Source of the DNA: Xenoacremonium recifei | Taxonomy: Eukaryota; Ascomycota; Sordariomycetes; Hypocreales; Nectriaceae | Direction of reading: 5' to 3' | Assembly (NCBI GenBank): GCA_012184525.1 | Contig: WOFQ01000056.1 | Span: forward strand, 1 to 64,000 | Length of the DNA: 64,000 nucleotides | In this document: positions 1 through 11,273 of the stretch, piece after piece | How the letters are laid out: each line of letters begins with the position of its first letter | How positions within the stretch are numbered: position 1 is the stretch's first letter | Position numbers and translations under genes: made by a program | Notes under the pieces: model-generated | Told to the model about the DNA's origin: nothing | Database searches by the model: none | What the model saw: the letters and a program-made list of their open reading frames with translations, nothing else

Positions 1-110
1 TATATAGCTGTGTGTTATATAGAGCCGTATATATTATATAGGGGTATGTGTTATCTATTAGTTGTATGTATAACCCCCCCCCCCCCTTAACCCTCTCTGC
101 AGGCGTATAT
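1..110. repeat. Low-complexity TATATAG/GTATGTGTT repeat, copy 1
   Basis: The stretch is built from irregular repeats of words such as TATATAG, GCTGTGTGTT and TATAGAGCCGTAT, and ends in a run of about 13 C (about 74-86). The same words in the same style, also followed by C-runs, recur at 12515-12656. No coding frame is credible. It may be a degenerate satellite or the end of a mobile-element relic. The left window edge cuts it, so its true extent is unknown. Confidence 0.55.
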
Positions 111-657
111 AGACTGTATAGATTATATTTAATATATATATACTATTTTCTTATTATAAATATTAATTATATATATATACCCTAATTATATACATACATC
201 CTTATTTTATATTATATATAAAAATACTAAGATTAACTAGTACATGCCCGGAATAATACTAATTAGTATTTTATAGACAAGTACTAAACTAAAGTACTAA
301 AATCACAGCCCTGTTCATCTGGGGCTACTTTGGTTGTAGAGTTTTGTTAGCTTGATTGTGCGATTTTTGTGTCTTCGTGCGCGCGATGTTTTTTGTTTGT
401 CATTTGTGGACTTTGCCGCGCTGGGATATCAAAATGCAAGTCTTTCATACTCGCGAAAACGCATTATTGCATCTCATAGTCACCTTTACAAGGAGTAAAT
501 CTACTCATATGTTCGAACAGATTATTCAAAATATCAAGCACCAGAGAGAGCGAGCATTCCTTATGGTATGTCCGTTGAGTAAATGGAACATTTTCAAGGC
601 CACCTCCTGAAGCTGCCTCGGCACACACTTACGATGCTTTCTGCTTATTACTAGGCC
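111..657. other. AT-rich intergenic stretch
   Basis: The first 200 bases are mostly A/T (TATATATA blocks), then composition becomes normal. A short open frame at 356-610 on the plus strand has no family resemblance and no convincing start context. The right part should hold the 3' end of the permease gene that begins at 658 on the minus strand. Nothing else is visible. Confidence 0.5.
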
Positions 658-2778
658 TCAAAACTTTCCGCCACCAGCTACTTCAACCTGATTAATGCGA
701 CCCTCGACCTCGTAGTCATTGTTCTTATCCGCACCTATCTTTAAGATGCTTTCGACAGTGGTAGCTGGGATAACGGTCGACTTAAACTGACGGACGTTGA
801 TGCGTGAGGCAAACAGCTCGTCGACCTCTTCAAGGGTGCGACCCTTCAACTCGGGCACGATGAACCAGGCAAGGATCACCATTGTGATAGCGATACTACC
901 GTATATGAAGCCAACCTTAGCACCGAGATTTCCATATGGCGCATTCATCAAATAGGGCAGTGTAAAGGAGACGATGAAGGCCGTAACAATGGAGACTGAG
1001 ACTGCCAGCATAGCCGTCTTCTCACGCACGCGAGAGTTGGACACCTCGCTAATTGTGAGATAAGACAGAGGCCCCCACGAGATGTTGTATGCGGCGCCGT
1101 CAAGAATGAGAAAGGCCACCATGAGATATTTCACACCGTGTGGGATATCTTTGATAGTACCCATGCCCCCAAGAGCGAACATGAAGACACCCTGCAGCGT
1201 ACCGCCCAAGAATAAAACGAAGCGGCGACCGAGACCATCAACTACCAAGGCGCCGATGAAGAGGGAGCACAGCGCAACTATGTTCGAGATGCACTGGATC
1301 AAGAACGGATTAGGAATGCCTTGGCTTTTGTAAAAGAAAGTGCCATATTGGCTACCAAAGACTTGGCCAGTGATTTGCTGCCCCAACATGACGAAGCATG
1401 CAATACCAGTGCGCTTCTAATAGTTTCAATTTTGTTAGCAACTTTCGAGGCAACATGTTAAGGGAGCTAGGAAAGGGATTAGGGTAATGGATTCAGTGTA
1501 GGCGTTCACTATACTCACCCTATTAGCCTTGTTGAAGACGTCTTTCCAGGTCCCCTTGCCCTCATTTCCAAGCTGGGCGATGGTCTCTATTTCGACCCTC
1601 AAGGTATCTATCGATGTGCCTTCCTTGCGGAAATACCGGAGGCACTCAATCGCTTCTTCCTGGCGACCTTTAGATATCAACCTGTTCAGCAATCGTTAGC
1701 CTGGCGCTCCAATGCTTTCCACATTTTCTTGTCATGGCTTACCATCTTGGTGACTCCCGAACCCAATACCAGCAAGCAAGGAGAAGTGAGGGCATCAAGA
1801 ACCCCACAGCTAGTACGGGGAAAAGCAATTAGTTGTCGAGGCCCTGAAAGTATTAATAAATTCTGCGAAACAGTACTGACCAACGGTGACCTTCCACTGG
1901 ACGGGAGAATTCATGTTAGAAGCCCCCAGGTTTACGAACGAAGCTATCATGATCGAAAACACAATTTGGAATTGTAATTGGCTGCCAATGAGGCCCCGAA
2001 GCTCGGGGGGAGCGCATTCAGCAAGATAAACTGGCACGACTGACACAGTAAAGCCAGTCATGAAGTATGCGACTATTCGGCCGACGGTAAACTGAGCGGC
2101 TGTCGTAGCTGATATCTGCAGAGTGGTGGCCCTGGAGAAGTCTGATAGTTAGTTGAATGTTCGTTGATACAATTACGATAATGAAACCTTACACGTAAGA
2201 CAATAAGACGATAATCAAAATCATCTTCTTTCGGCCAAGTCGTTCAGTAACTGGGGTACAAATCCAACAACCCTAGTTCACCTCATGAGTATTTGCAACT
2301 CCTTTCCTCACTTTGACGGGCTGATAAGACCAACCAGCAGTTTCCCAATATAAGGGGTTGACGTCATGACTGATTGGAGATACGATGGAAGCACATAGTG
2401 CTTCTTCTTGGGATCATATTCTCCAAATTCTTTGTCGAAGTCTAGAGGCGAAAATTTGCGTCAGCAAAAAAGATACGCCTTGTTTAACTGGAAGTTTATC
2501 ACGACCATTGGCCGGATGCTTGTTAGCAGCTTACAGTTCATAGCTTGAAGACCAGAAAAGTTTCCCTGGTCATAACCGAAGTTGAAAGCAGCCATCGACA
2601 AATAACTAGTTTGAGATGAATATGTTAGCGGTCGTTGGCCGACGGACTCATTGATTAACCTGGAGGTGCTTTACAATGTCATGAAAACAAGAGTAGGTGA
2701 AAAGCTGCGAAGGCGCTTCCAGACGCTCAATGTCTCCGACGTGGAGACTCCTCCGTCGGGAGACGCTGGCTGTGTCAT
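658..2778 (-). CDS. MFS sugar transporter (sugar porter/maltose permease type)
   Basis: Membrane sugar:H+ symporter of the major facilitator superfamily. I splice eight exons (minus strand): 2778-2675, 2605-2535, 2441-2335, 2272-2193, 2131-1881, 1809-1743, 1681-1519, 1416-658. They sum to 533 aa, the usual size. Visible family marks are FGYDQGNFSG in the first membrane segment, ERLGRKKM in the loop 2-3 signature, ESPRW at the end of segment 6, and the terminal PELKGRTLEEVDELF signature. Intron phases all agree. The least certain junction is the GTTGGT donor at 2334, because a better-looking GTGAGG donor nearby would break the frame. The gene is divergent from sulfatase 1, with a 639-bp shared promoter holding 20-bp iterons, so it may import a sulfated or sulfatase-processed sugar. 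That substrate link is inference. Confidence 0.88.
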
Positions 2779-3417
2779 TGTTGAGAAGAATAAGTGAATG
2801 TTTGTACGATGCTGGGCTACAGATGCAGAGTCCGATTCGCGTAGGTCAGATGGCCGTCTTTTGGCATTAAGGCAGAGCTCTGCGTGGAGGCGAATGGAAA
2901 ATGTGAGGCGACCAAAAGCTCCCTTATATAGAGACGCAGAGCTTATTGCATCTCGCGGTGTGCGATGGCGTGCACCGAGCCCCGGATTCGTGACGATGGG
3001 TCTCCCCACGGGGAGACGGGGATGGGCACGACTCGAGCACCCCGCATGACCAGAATGCTGAATCGACTATCAGCGGGGCCGAGCTCCGGTTAGTCCTTGC
3101 GAGCTCCGGCAGAACTTTGCGAGCTCCGAGCAGCTCGCATCCCAATTGGGGGAGTTGAAGGGTCCGAGATCTTGCTAGCTCCGGCGCCTCCGCAACAGGC
3201 TTGAAGCTGGTAGCAGAGGTGTTTAATTGTCACGACCATTGATTACCCCCAGCCCATAAATACGGGGGACAGACTCGGAGAGATAGGCGCGGCTCCCCTC
3301 TCTTCTCGTCGAAGCGCTTCCTCAAGGTACCTGTTATTGGCTCTTTTGTTTACTTTGGGGACAAGGGACATTTCACGACTTAAAAAGTTCTTCCTCCTGG
3401 GATTTCATCAACACATC
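2779..3417. promoter_or_regulatory. Divergent promoter, permease / sulfatase 1
   Basis: This 639-bp region separates two divergent genes, with starts at 2778 (minus) and 3418 (plus). It is GC-rich compared with the flanks and contains three GAGCTCCG iterons at an exact 20-bp spacing (listed separately) plus a related TAGCTCCG near 3176. A CATAAATA TATA-like element lies near 3255 upstream of the sulfatase. Open frames here on both strands look like chance. Confidence 0.6.
3081..3140. promoter_or_regulatory. Three 20-bp iterons containing GAGCTCCG
   Basis: GAGCTCCG starts at 3081, 3101 and 3121, exactly 20 bp (about two helical turns) apart. The first two units also share the downstream pattern, ending in a T-rich stretch and TTGC. 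With the preceding base, copies 2 and 3 read CGAGCTCCG, whose reverse complement CGGAGCTCG carries a CGG half-site of the kind bound by Zn2Cys6 regulators. The motif recurs at 5446 before sulfatase 2. Binding is inferred. Confidence 0.55.
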
Positions 3418-5192
3418 ATGCCTGATGCAAAGCGGCCGAACTTTCTCATCATCGTTGCAGATGACTTGGGATTTAGCGATACGTCTCCGTATGGCGGCGA
3501 AATCGCCACACCCAACCTGGAGAAACTGGCCAAATCAGGTATCCGCATGACAGATTTTCATACTGCCCCTGCTTGCTCACCTACGCGGTCAATGTTGATG
3601 TCTGGGACTGACCATCATATTGCTGGTATCGGCCAGATGGCTGAACACATGAAGCAATCTAACGATCCCAAGCTCTTTGAGAATAAGCCAGGTTACGAGG
3701 GCTATCTCAACTTCCGCGTGGCAGCCCTTCCTGAAATCTTGAATGATGCCGGATATCACAACATGATGTCTGGGAAATGGTAAGAATCTGCCTTCCCATC
3801 TGTTGTGTTCTTGTTCTTTGTATCCCCGCAAATTTGGCATGCTGGCATGCTCCGTTACTAAATGTCTCTAGGCATCTCGGGATGAACAAAGAACGTTCTC
3901 CTTTTGCACGAGGCTTCCATAAAGTCTTCTCTTTCTTAGCAGGCTCCGGCAATCACTGCAATTACGAACCGCAGCTCGAAGACCCCCGATGGAAGCTCCC
4001 ATGGCGCAATCAGCTGTGGATGGAAAATGACCGCTACATTGACCGAAAAACCGAAATTCCACAAGGCCAAGACTTCCACTCAACAACGTACACTACTCAG
4101 CGAATGCTTGAATTTCTCAGAGGAAGGAGCGAGGAAGAGAAAATGAAGCCTTTTCTAGCTTACCTAGCATACCTTGCACCTCACTGGCCACTCCAAGCCC
4201 CAAAAGAAATTTCCGATCACTACGCAGGTGTCTATGTTGATGGACCATCTAAGCTCAGCGAACGCCGAGTGAAACGTCTGATAGAACTAGGTCTTGTTCC
4301 AGCTAATGTCGTTCCTGCTAAGCCAGAAGGACATATTGGGAAAGAGTGGGAAGACCTCAGTGACCAGGAAAGGGCTGAATCAGCTCGAAAAATGGAAGTC
4401 TATGCAGCCATGGTGGAAATGATTGATGAAGGTGTTGGGCAAGTCGTCGACTACCTGGAATCGACTGATGAATTGGATAATACATTTATTGTATTTATCT
4501 CTGATAATGGGGCTGAAGGGCTTATGATGGAGGCCTTGCAACTAATGGGTTCCGAGAGCACTATGGCTGATATTATTGCTGCTTATTATGACAATAGCCT
4601 GGAGAATATTGGAAACTACGACTCCTTCGTCTGGTATGGTCCAAGGTGGGCTTCAGCAGCGACGGCACCATCTCGTGGTTGGAAAGTTTGGCCGACAGAA
4701 GGAGGCATTCGTTGTCCATGTATTGTGCGTTATCCTGCCTTCAACAATGCACCTTACGCAGTAACGCACAAATTTACTACTGTGATGGACTTACTACCCA
4801 CAGTCCTTGATCTGGCTGGTGTACCTCAGCCCCAAGGCACTTTTCGCGGACGCGAAATAGTCCCTATCCGAGGGAAATCGTGGAAAGCGCACCTTTCCTC
4901 GACGGATTACAATGCTACATCTGTCCACGATGAAGATGCACATGTCCACGGCTGGGAGCTGGTTAATTTGCGTGCGATTCGACGTGGACATTGGAAAGCG
5001 GTATGGATGCATGAGCCAAGAGGTCGTGGAGAATGGGAGTTGTATGACCTTAAAAATGACCCGGGGGAGACGGTGGATTTGGCGAAATCAGAACCACAAA
5101 TCATGAAGGAGATGATCGGCCATTGGGAGACATATTACGCTGAAACAGGCATGTTCGACATTCCATTCACTTTTGGGCCTGCCATCGCATAG
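3418..5192 (+). CDS. Cys-type sulfatase 1 (arylsulfatase family)
   Basis: Sulfate ester hydrolase of the alkaline-phosphatase superfamily. Exons 3418-3779 and 3872-5192 (intron 3780-3871, GTAAGA...CTCTAG) give 560 aa. The start at 3418 places RPNFLIIVADDLGFSD (metal-binding aspartates) at the very N-terminus, as in relatives. An upstream in-frame ATG at 3337 would add 27 residues without a clear signal peptide. The catalytic signature CSPTR is present (Cys53, the residue converted to formylglycine in known enzymes), as are SGKWHLG, the late metal site ISDNGAEG, and a C-terminal RRGHWKAVW segment. With no signal peptide visible, a cytosolic role is likely. A paralogue follows 530 bp downstream in the same direction. 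The substrate is unknown: aryl sulfates, choline sulfate-like compounds and sugar sulfates are all possible. Confidence 0.92.
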
Positions 5193-5722
5193 GGTAGCCT
5201 GCCCCTTAGGTAGAGATGGCGAGGGACAACCTTTACTAGACTCAGGCTCGACGAGATTCTGTGAAGTTTACGAGACCATTGTCGTGCTCTCACCATGCCC
5301 TAAAACAGGGGTTGATTGGAGAGGCCACATTGCATCATTCCTTTGTCAATTAGACCAGGACTCTTCTCTGCTTCCCTACCCCTCCATCTGATCCTGTCTT
5401 ATTCGATCTCATCAGCGCTTGTAGCCCCGTGGGGGTGGGGTAGCCGAGCTCCGAGTAGAGATTGTTAATCTCGTAGCCGAGATCCGCTCGGGATGCTCTT
5501 TTGCCTGAGGCCATGCGAGTCTAGCTTAGAAATTTATCATGCTAGATATCCAGTAGCCCGTCTGTCACAGCCATCTATCCAATGATTGGCCAAGTTCCGA
5601 GAAATTGAGGGCAGGAGAGGCAATAAGACCATCCTATTCCGCTGTCCACAAAATGCTTGACGACTTCTGCGAAAAGACCAGTGGTATTGCACGCCATTCC
5701 TATCACATCAAACTCGCACAGG
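5193..5722. promoter_or_regulatory. Promoter of sulfatase 2
   Basis: The 530-bp gap between the tandem sulfatases holds TAGCCGAGCTCCG at 5441 and a near copy TAGCCGAGATCCG at 5474, matching the iteron core found before sulfatase 1. An upstream in-frame ATG at 5657 exists. Its extra residues are not family-like, so 5723 is preferred. Confidence 0.5.
5441..5486. promoter_or_regulatory. Repeat pair TAGCCGAG(C/A)TCCG
   Basis: Two copies of TAGCCGAGNTCCG start at 5441 and 5474. The first contains the same GAGCTCCG core as the three iterons upstream of sulfatase 1. Shared sites before both paralogues suggest common control, possibly by a Zn2Cys6 factor. The regulator at 8526 is a nearby candidate. 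This is inference from motif sharing only. Confidence 0.45.
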
Positions 5723-7590
5723 ATGGCACCATCATACCCCCAGCGCCCAAACTTCCTCGTCATTGTCGCAGACGACCTTGGTTTTAGTGACTGTGGATGT
5801 TTTGGTTCGGAGATATCAACACCAGCCATTGACTCCCTAGCCAAGGATGGCATCCGCTTCACCTCCTTCCATGTTGCAGCCGCCTGCTCGCCAACGCGGG
5901 CTATGCTCATGAGTGGCACTGACCACCACTTGACGGGGCTTGGCCAGTTATCTGAATTTGTGCGTATGTCGCCGGCTCACCAGGGCAAGCCTGGCCATGA
6001 AGGATATCTTCTGGAGAGCATAGCAGCTCTGCCAGAGCTGTTGCAGGATGGTGGTTATTATACTATCATGTCCGGAAAGTGGCATCTAGGATTAAAGAAG
6101 GAACATGGGCCAGCTGCACGCGGCTTTGAAAAGTCGTACGCATTGCTCCCCGGCTGTGCGAATCACTATGGTCGGTGTTTATCCGTCGTCTCGACCCTTG
6201 GAAAAGCGCAATGAGATCTCTAACAAAAAAGAAAAAAGGATTTGAACCTTGCTACGAAGACGAAACGAAAGAGCCTCCACCGTTTTTCGAAACTGCAGTA
6301 ACTGCCTTGCACATGGAAGATGGGCAATACGTTACGAGCCTACCGGATGGTTTTTACTCATCCGACTTCTACGCCAACAAGATCGTTGAGTATCTGCAAA
6401 ACAGGACTAAAGAGGAGAGGGAGAAGCCTTTTTTTGCCTATCTGCCGTTCTCAGCCCCTCACTGGCCACTGCAAGCGCCAAAGTCCTCGGTTGACAAGTA
6501 TCGAGATTTTTACTCGGATGGTCCCTCTGCCCTTCGGATGAAACGTCTCGCACGGCTACGTAAGATGGGTCTCGTGGCTAAGGATACTATCCCACATGAG
6601 GTCGTCACCTCTCCGGGAGAGCCTAGCGATTGGTCCGATATGAACCCAGAGGAACGTACGAAGTCGGCCCGCTCGATGGAGGTCTTTGCGGGAATGGTAG
6701 ATCGGATGGACGAGAAAATCGGCCGGGTCTTGGAATACCTAAAAGAGACAGGGCAGTACGATAATACGCATGTTGTCTTCATGAGCGACAATGGCGCGGA
6801 AGGGGCCAGCTACGAGGCAATGCCTATTATTGGCGAGCAAGTGATCGACCATATTGAAAAGTACTATGACAATTCGCTCGATAACATTGGCCGGGCGAAC
6901 TCGTTCGTTTGGTATGGTGTGCGATGGGCACAGGCGGCCACTGCGCCGTCCAGACTGTACAAGATGTTCTCAACTGAGGGCGGATGTCGCGTCCCTCTCG
7001 TGGTCAAGCCAGCAAGCTCTCATGGGGCTGGTGCTGCAGCGGGTCGAGTGACGGACAGCTTCTGCACAGTCATGGACATGGTTCCGACGATGCTAGAGCT
7101 GGCTGGCATGCAGCATCCGGGGACCAAATATCGCGGGCGCAGAGTTGAGCCGCTCCGCGGAACGAGCTGGGCTGAATGGCTCGAAGCGGCTGTCTCGGCT
7201 GGTACAGTCGATGCCGAGATCCATAGTCCAGAGAAAGCGGTAGGGTGGGAGATCGCAGGAAGCGGTGCGCTGCGCAGAGGACGGTACAAAATCACCTTTG
7301 TTCCGAAGCCGAAGGGCCCGCAAAGATGGGAGCTATTTGATATAGTGGCCGACCCAGGTGAGACGAATGACATCTCGAAGAGCAAATCGGTCGTGTTCCA
7401 GGAGCTCAAAGAGTTGTGGCGACAGTATAGCGAGGACGTAGGTGTCGTAGGGCTCGCTGGGGAATACTCACGACATGGCCCGCCGGTAGACGAGTTCGAG
7501 GACGTTGGAAAGTGGATTCGCTTCATGGGCAAGGAGAAAGCGGGTATACCGAGATTGAAGCCGAAACGTGATGATTTTCCTATTTCGTAG
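5723..7590 (+). CDS. Cys-type sulfatase 2 (arylsulfatase family)
   Basis: Paralogue of the upstream sulfatase. Exons 5723-6170 and 6239-7590 (intron 6171-6238 with a weak GTCGGT donor and an A-rich acceptor) give 599 aa. The start at 5723 gives MAPSYPQRPNFLVIVADDLG, matching the paralogue's N-terminus. Catalytic CSPTR has Cys55; SGKWHLG, MSDNGAEG and APHWPLQAP are conserved. The C-terminus is about 35 residues longer than in sulfatase 1. The intron position differs: sulfatase 1 is split inside SGKW, this one after GCANHY, so the duplication is not recent. No signal peptide is seen, suggesting an intracellular enzyme. An almost pure A/T tract begins just after the stop codon. Confidence 0.9.
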
Positions 7591-8100
7591 TGTTGTAAAA
7601 TATATGACTCAATTATCTACTATTGACAATCCTTCTTTTAACAACACATAGTATATCTCAGTATTCAGTGAGTAATATTAACATCAAGTAATAATCAGTA
7701 AATATAATTAAAACAAATATAATAATTTAATTAATTATATAATTCTTTTTAATAATATAATAATAAAAATAATATTATATTAAAGAAAATAAAAAATAAT
7801 TATTTAATTATTATATAAAACTTTTTTAAAATAAATTAATTTTAATTATAAAAATAATTTAATAAAAAATTTAAATTAAAAATAAAATTTTATAAATAAT
7901 TTTAATTAAAATAATATAAATATATAATAGAAAAATTTTATTATTATATAAATTTATAATTTTAATATTTTTTTAAAACTTTTTAATATAATAAATTAAA
8001 TTTATTAATATATAAAATAAAATATAATTTTTTTTTTAATTTTTTAAATTATTTTTATATTATAATAAAAATAGGAATATTTATAGGGCTTAAAAGCCAG
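7591..8100. repeat. A/T island
   Basis: About 400 bases (roughly 7680-8080) consist almost only of A and T, with AATAATTAT and TTTTTAA words and very few G or C. The change in composition is abrupt on both sides. Such islands in ascomycetes usually mark old repeats degraded by repeat-induced point mutation, but no element can be recognised inside. It separates the sulfatase pair from the next regulator gene. Confidence 0.6.
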
Positions 8101-8525
8101 ATAATATTAATATAGCCTTAAGACACCCGAGGAGATATATCTAATATTAATTGCAGATGATCATATCCTCCACATGGTCCACTCAATTAGTTGGACTCGT
8201 ATCGCTAAAGTCAGTACATCGTTATACACTAAATTATTAGCTGTTTTTAGTATGGAGTATTAATACCTGCGTGTCCCCTTGTCCTTATCCGTCCGCTTTA
8301 AAACCAGTGTAGACCACTATTATTCTCCATCCTCCGTACCCAGTCAGCTTGCTAGGAGATCCTTTGCATCATCAACCCTTCAACATCTTCACCTCGACTA
8401 TCAACAGTCCCGTACTGACAAGTGCCTCAATGTTTTAAGGGTGTTTATATGGGAGATCGCCCTCTCTTTAATCTTCGCTCCTTCTGCATCATCTCTCAGT
8501 AGACAAGCGATATTTGATTAAAGAT
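8101..8525. other. Promoter region of the double-cluster regulator
   Basis: Composition is normal after the A/T island. A pyrimidine-rich stretch with CTCCATCCTCCG near 8325 and CAACATCTTCACC near 8380 is typical of fungal promoters and 5' leaders. The open frame at 8279-8521 looks like chance. No defined regulatory site was recognised. Confidence 0.4.
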
Positions 8526-11139
8526 ATGGCCGATAACAGAGAAGGAACCCGGGGACGATCTCGTGGCGGTAAGACTGCAAGGTAAACGGTTTTCTCGATC
8601 GCTTCTGACAGACCTCATAGGCTGCCTCACGTGTAAGATACGGAAGGTCAGTTTTAAAATTGTGCGGATGGTACACGGCGTCTGATGCATCTTCGACAGA
8701 TAAAATGTGACGAAGCGCCTTCCGGCTGCCTTAAATGCAAGCGTCTCGGAGTCCCCTGTACCGGATATGACAGGCGGGATGGCATGACTTCAGCTGATGT
8801 CGAAAATATCGTGGACCGTGCTTACCAAGTCGCCGGCCGTACCAAGAAACGGCTCCAGGGCTCATGTCAGCAGTGTCGCAAAGCGAAAGGGCGCTGCTCT
8901 CAGACGAGGCCGGCATGCTCTCGATGTGAGGAGCAGGGATTAAGCTGTCAGTACAGGTCAAGTCAAGATCCTAAACCGCAGGACTCTCTGCGTTCTCCGG
9001 CCTCGCTCTCAGGGTCAACAACAGCTAGACCATCTTCATCGACATTTATAGGGTCAAGTCCTCAATCTAGTCGTGTAACGAATCACGAGGATTTCTTGGT
9101 CGAGCACTCATGGTGAGATGGCTTGTACTAGATGGCGCGGTTTTTGGACTTGTGCGATTCTAACATGCAGGGTAGGCTCTTCCAAGACCGACTCCCGCTG
9201 GACCATGCCCATCTGCGTCTACTTGCTGAACATTATTTTAATCGAGTACATGCCGTCCATTGCCTCAACTTCATACATCGGCCAACCTTTATGCGAAATT
9301 TAGAGCTCAATACGCTTGAGCATACGTATGGTCGTGCGATACTTCATATTGTATGCGGACTTGGTGCACTGTATGTCGCACGAGGAAATAACTTCCCGCC
9401 CTAACCCTCAAATGCTTCTCTGAAATCGGAGCCACCTCTGCTGACCACCCGTGGCCGTTTAGTTATGTAGCCGATGTCACTCATGCGGCGTATGCTTGGG
9501 ACAAGATGCCAGGCCACGCCTGGGTATCCGAGGCACAGTCTATGGTGCTGCGTGAGCCAGGCGATATTAGCCTCCACAACCTCATGGTATCTTGTCAACA
9601 GCCTACATGACTTAAAACCCCTCCCTTAACTAACTCCTCCAGGTTCTCGTACTACTCTGGCACTACCACTCAAAGTACGGACTGGATACCTCGGCGACAA
9701 TGATAGCCTCCTTTTGCTCTAGGGCTGCACAGTTGCTCCGCCTCGACATTGACCAACATCATGCAGAGACTACAGATACAACCGAACGCTTGACTACCAT
9801 AGAAACTCGTCGGAGACTCTTTTGGGCCGCCTGGATGATTGACGGCGCCGTCGCTGCCGGCGTTGACCGCTTCTTAACAATTTCTCGGAGCGCTCCCGAG
9901 GTGCCCCTACCGTGCCGTGAGCACGAGTTCATATATCAGATCGAGACCAAAACCGATAAACTGATCCCCCAAAGCCTGGAACCACATGATCCTCATCAGA
10001 CCATCAACCCGCCTGATCTGCAAGCAAACTACATTCGCATCATGTACCTTCGCGGTCTGATCCTCCGTTGCATCCGGGATGGCAACCCTTCTCCGCTTCC
10101 TTGGGAATCTGGATCAGCATTCTTAGGCCTAGTAGGCCAGCTTCAACAATGGGTTGACAACCTACCCTCTCACCTAATTCTTTCAGAAAGAAACATCTAC
10201 ATCCACCGCGATCAGCAACGACTTGCCATGTTTATTGCTATCCATGCCGCATACCACGTGTGTCACAGCGACCTGTTCCGCGTTACACTGCCGGAGAACA
10301 AGTTTCCTATGAGACGGTGTCTCGAGAACGCCCCCCCAGACTTTGTGACGTTCTATCAGAAAGAGAGCCAGCGTCAAGCAGCCCTTGCGACCGTGGTATT
10401 AAAATATGGACTAAATCACGGCCCTGTCGCGTTTGACGACCCTATATGCCAGCCCTGTGCGTTTGAGTCGGCTCGAATCCAGCTGATCGCCCATCGTTTA
10501 TTTTCTCCATCTACGGAGACTAGTCCTGACACGACCTATAGTGCTATATGCACACCTAGCGGACTGACTACTCATCAGGCTGGGGTAACGACCCTGATAC
10601 AGAATGTGGATGTCAACCTGGCCGTGCTAGACCTGAGCATCATAAAACCAGAGAAACGTCAGCGTTGTCTACGATCCTTGGCCGTGGAAATGCAAAGCTG
10701 TGGGCTGGATGACCAAGTGATACGGTGGACAGAGCGGCTATTAAGTGGTAATGAATTCGCCCCACAAGCAGACGATTCGGACGAAGCTTCTGCGGATAAT
10801 CAACCCTACCCTCTAGCTCACCTCCGCATTGGATGGAATGAAGTTATTAAGTCACAGCGGAAACCCAATACCCGGCGACCTGACGACTCCAATCATCGCC
10901 AGTTTTACACGAGGACAACGCGCCAGATGAGAGCGGAAGCGAACGCCGAAGAGAGACATGAGTCTGCCGCGTCGGGCGAAACTAGAGGATACACTACTCT
11001 ACTACGGGATCCGTCCTCCGACGCACTCGCAGTAGAGCGAAACGCCCTGTCCGGCAATTCTTTTGCCTTAGAAGAGCCATGGTGGGACCCTTTTACGCCG
11101 TGGGCGTTTGACCTAGGATTGTCAGAAGGTAGCGGATAA
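8526..11139 (+). CDS. Transcription factor with two tandem Zn2Cys6 clusters
   Basis: Nuclear DNA-binding regulator. Six exons: 8526-8568, 8621-8646, 8700-9112, 9176-9370, 9463-9586, 9643-11139, total 765 aa. The first cluster, Cys16 to Cys43, has the exact spacing C-x2-C-x6-C-x6-C-x2-C-x6-C, split by two introns. A second cluster with identical spacing runs from Cys79 to Cys106. Most fungal members have one. The middle exons encode the fungal-specific regulatory domain (LLAEHYFNRVHAVHCLNF, then LHIVCGLGALYVA, then NLMVLVLLWHYHS). The 9371-9462 intron (GTATGT donor, CTAAC branch, TTTAG) removes what otherwise looks like a frameshift. Neighbours are the sulfatase pair upstream and a hAT relic downstream. 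Its targets are unknown, and regulation of the sulfatase/permease trio is a guess from position. Confidence 0.85.
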
Positions 11140-11273
11140 GTATTCTTCTTTGTAGCCATAAAGAAATGTAGATGCTCAATAATCAGGCCCAATGTAGACA
11201 GATAGATGTAGGCTGCATGTAATTAGATGTAGTAGATTTCAGTACATAGTAGATAGATGGTGCAGGGACGGCT
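11140..11273. other. 3' flank of regulator
   Basis: AT-rich 3' flank with repeated TAGATG/TAGATAGATG words (11190-11258), probably a small microsatellite-like run. No gene is visible. Confidence 0.35.

Noticed and set aside
9371..9462. Apparent frameshift in the double Zn2Cys6 regulator between LGALYV and the next in-frame segment
   Set aside because: A canonical intron (GTATGT, CTAAC branch, TTTAG) from 9371 to 9462 restores the frame and gives a smooth family-like sequence, so the gene is not a pseudogene.
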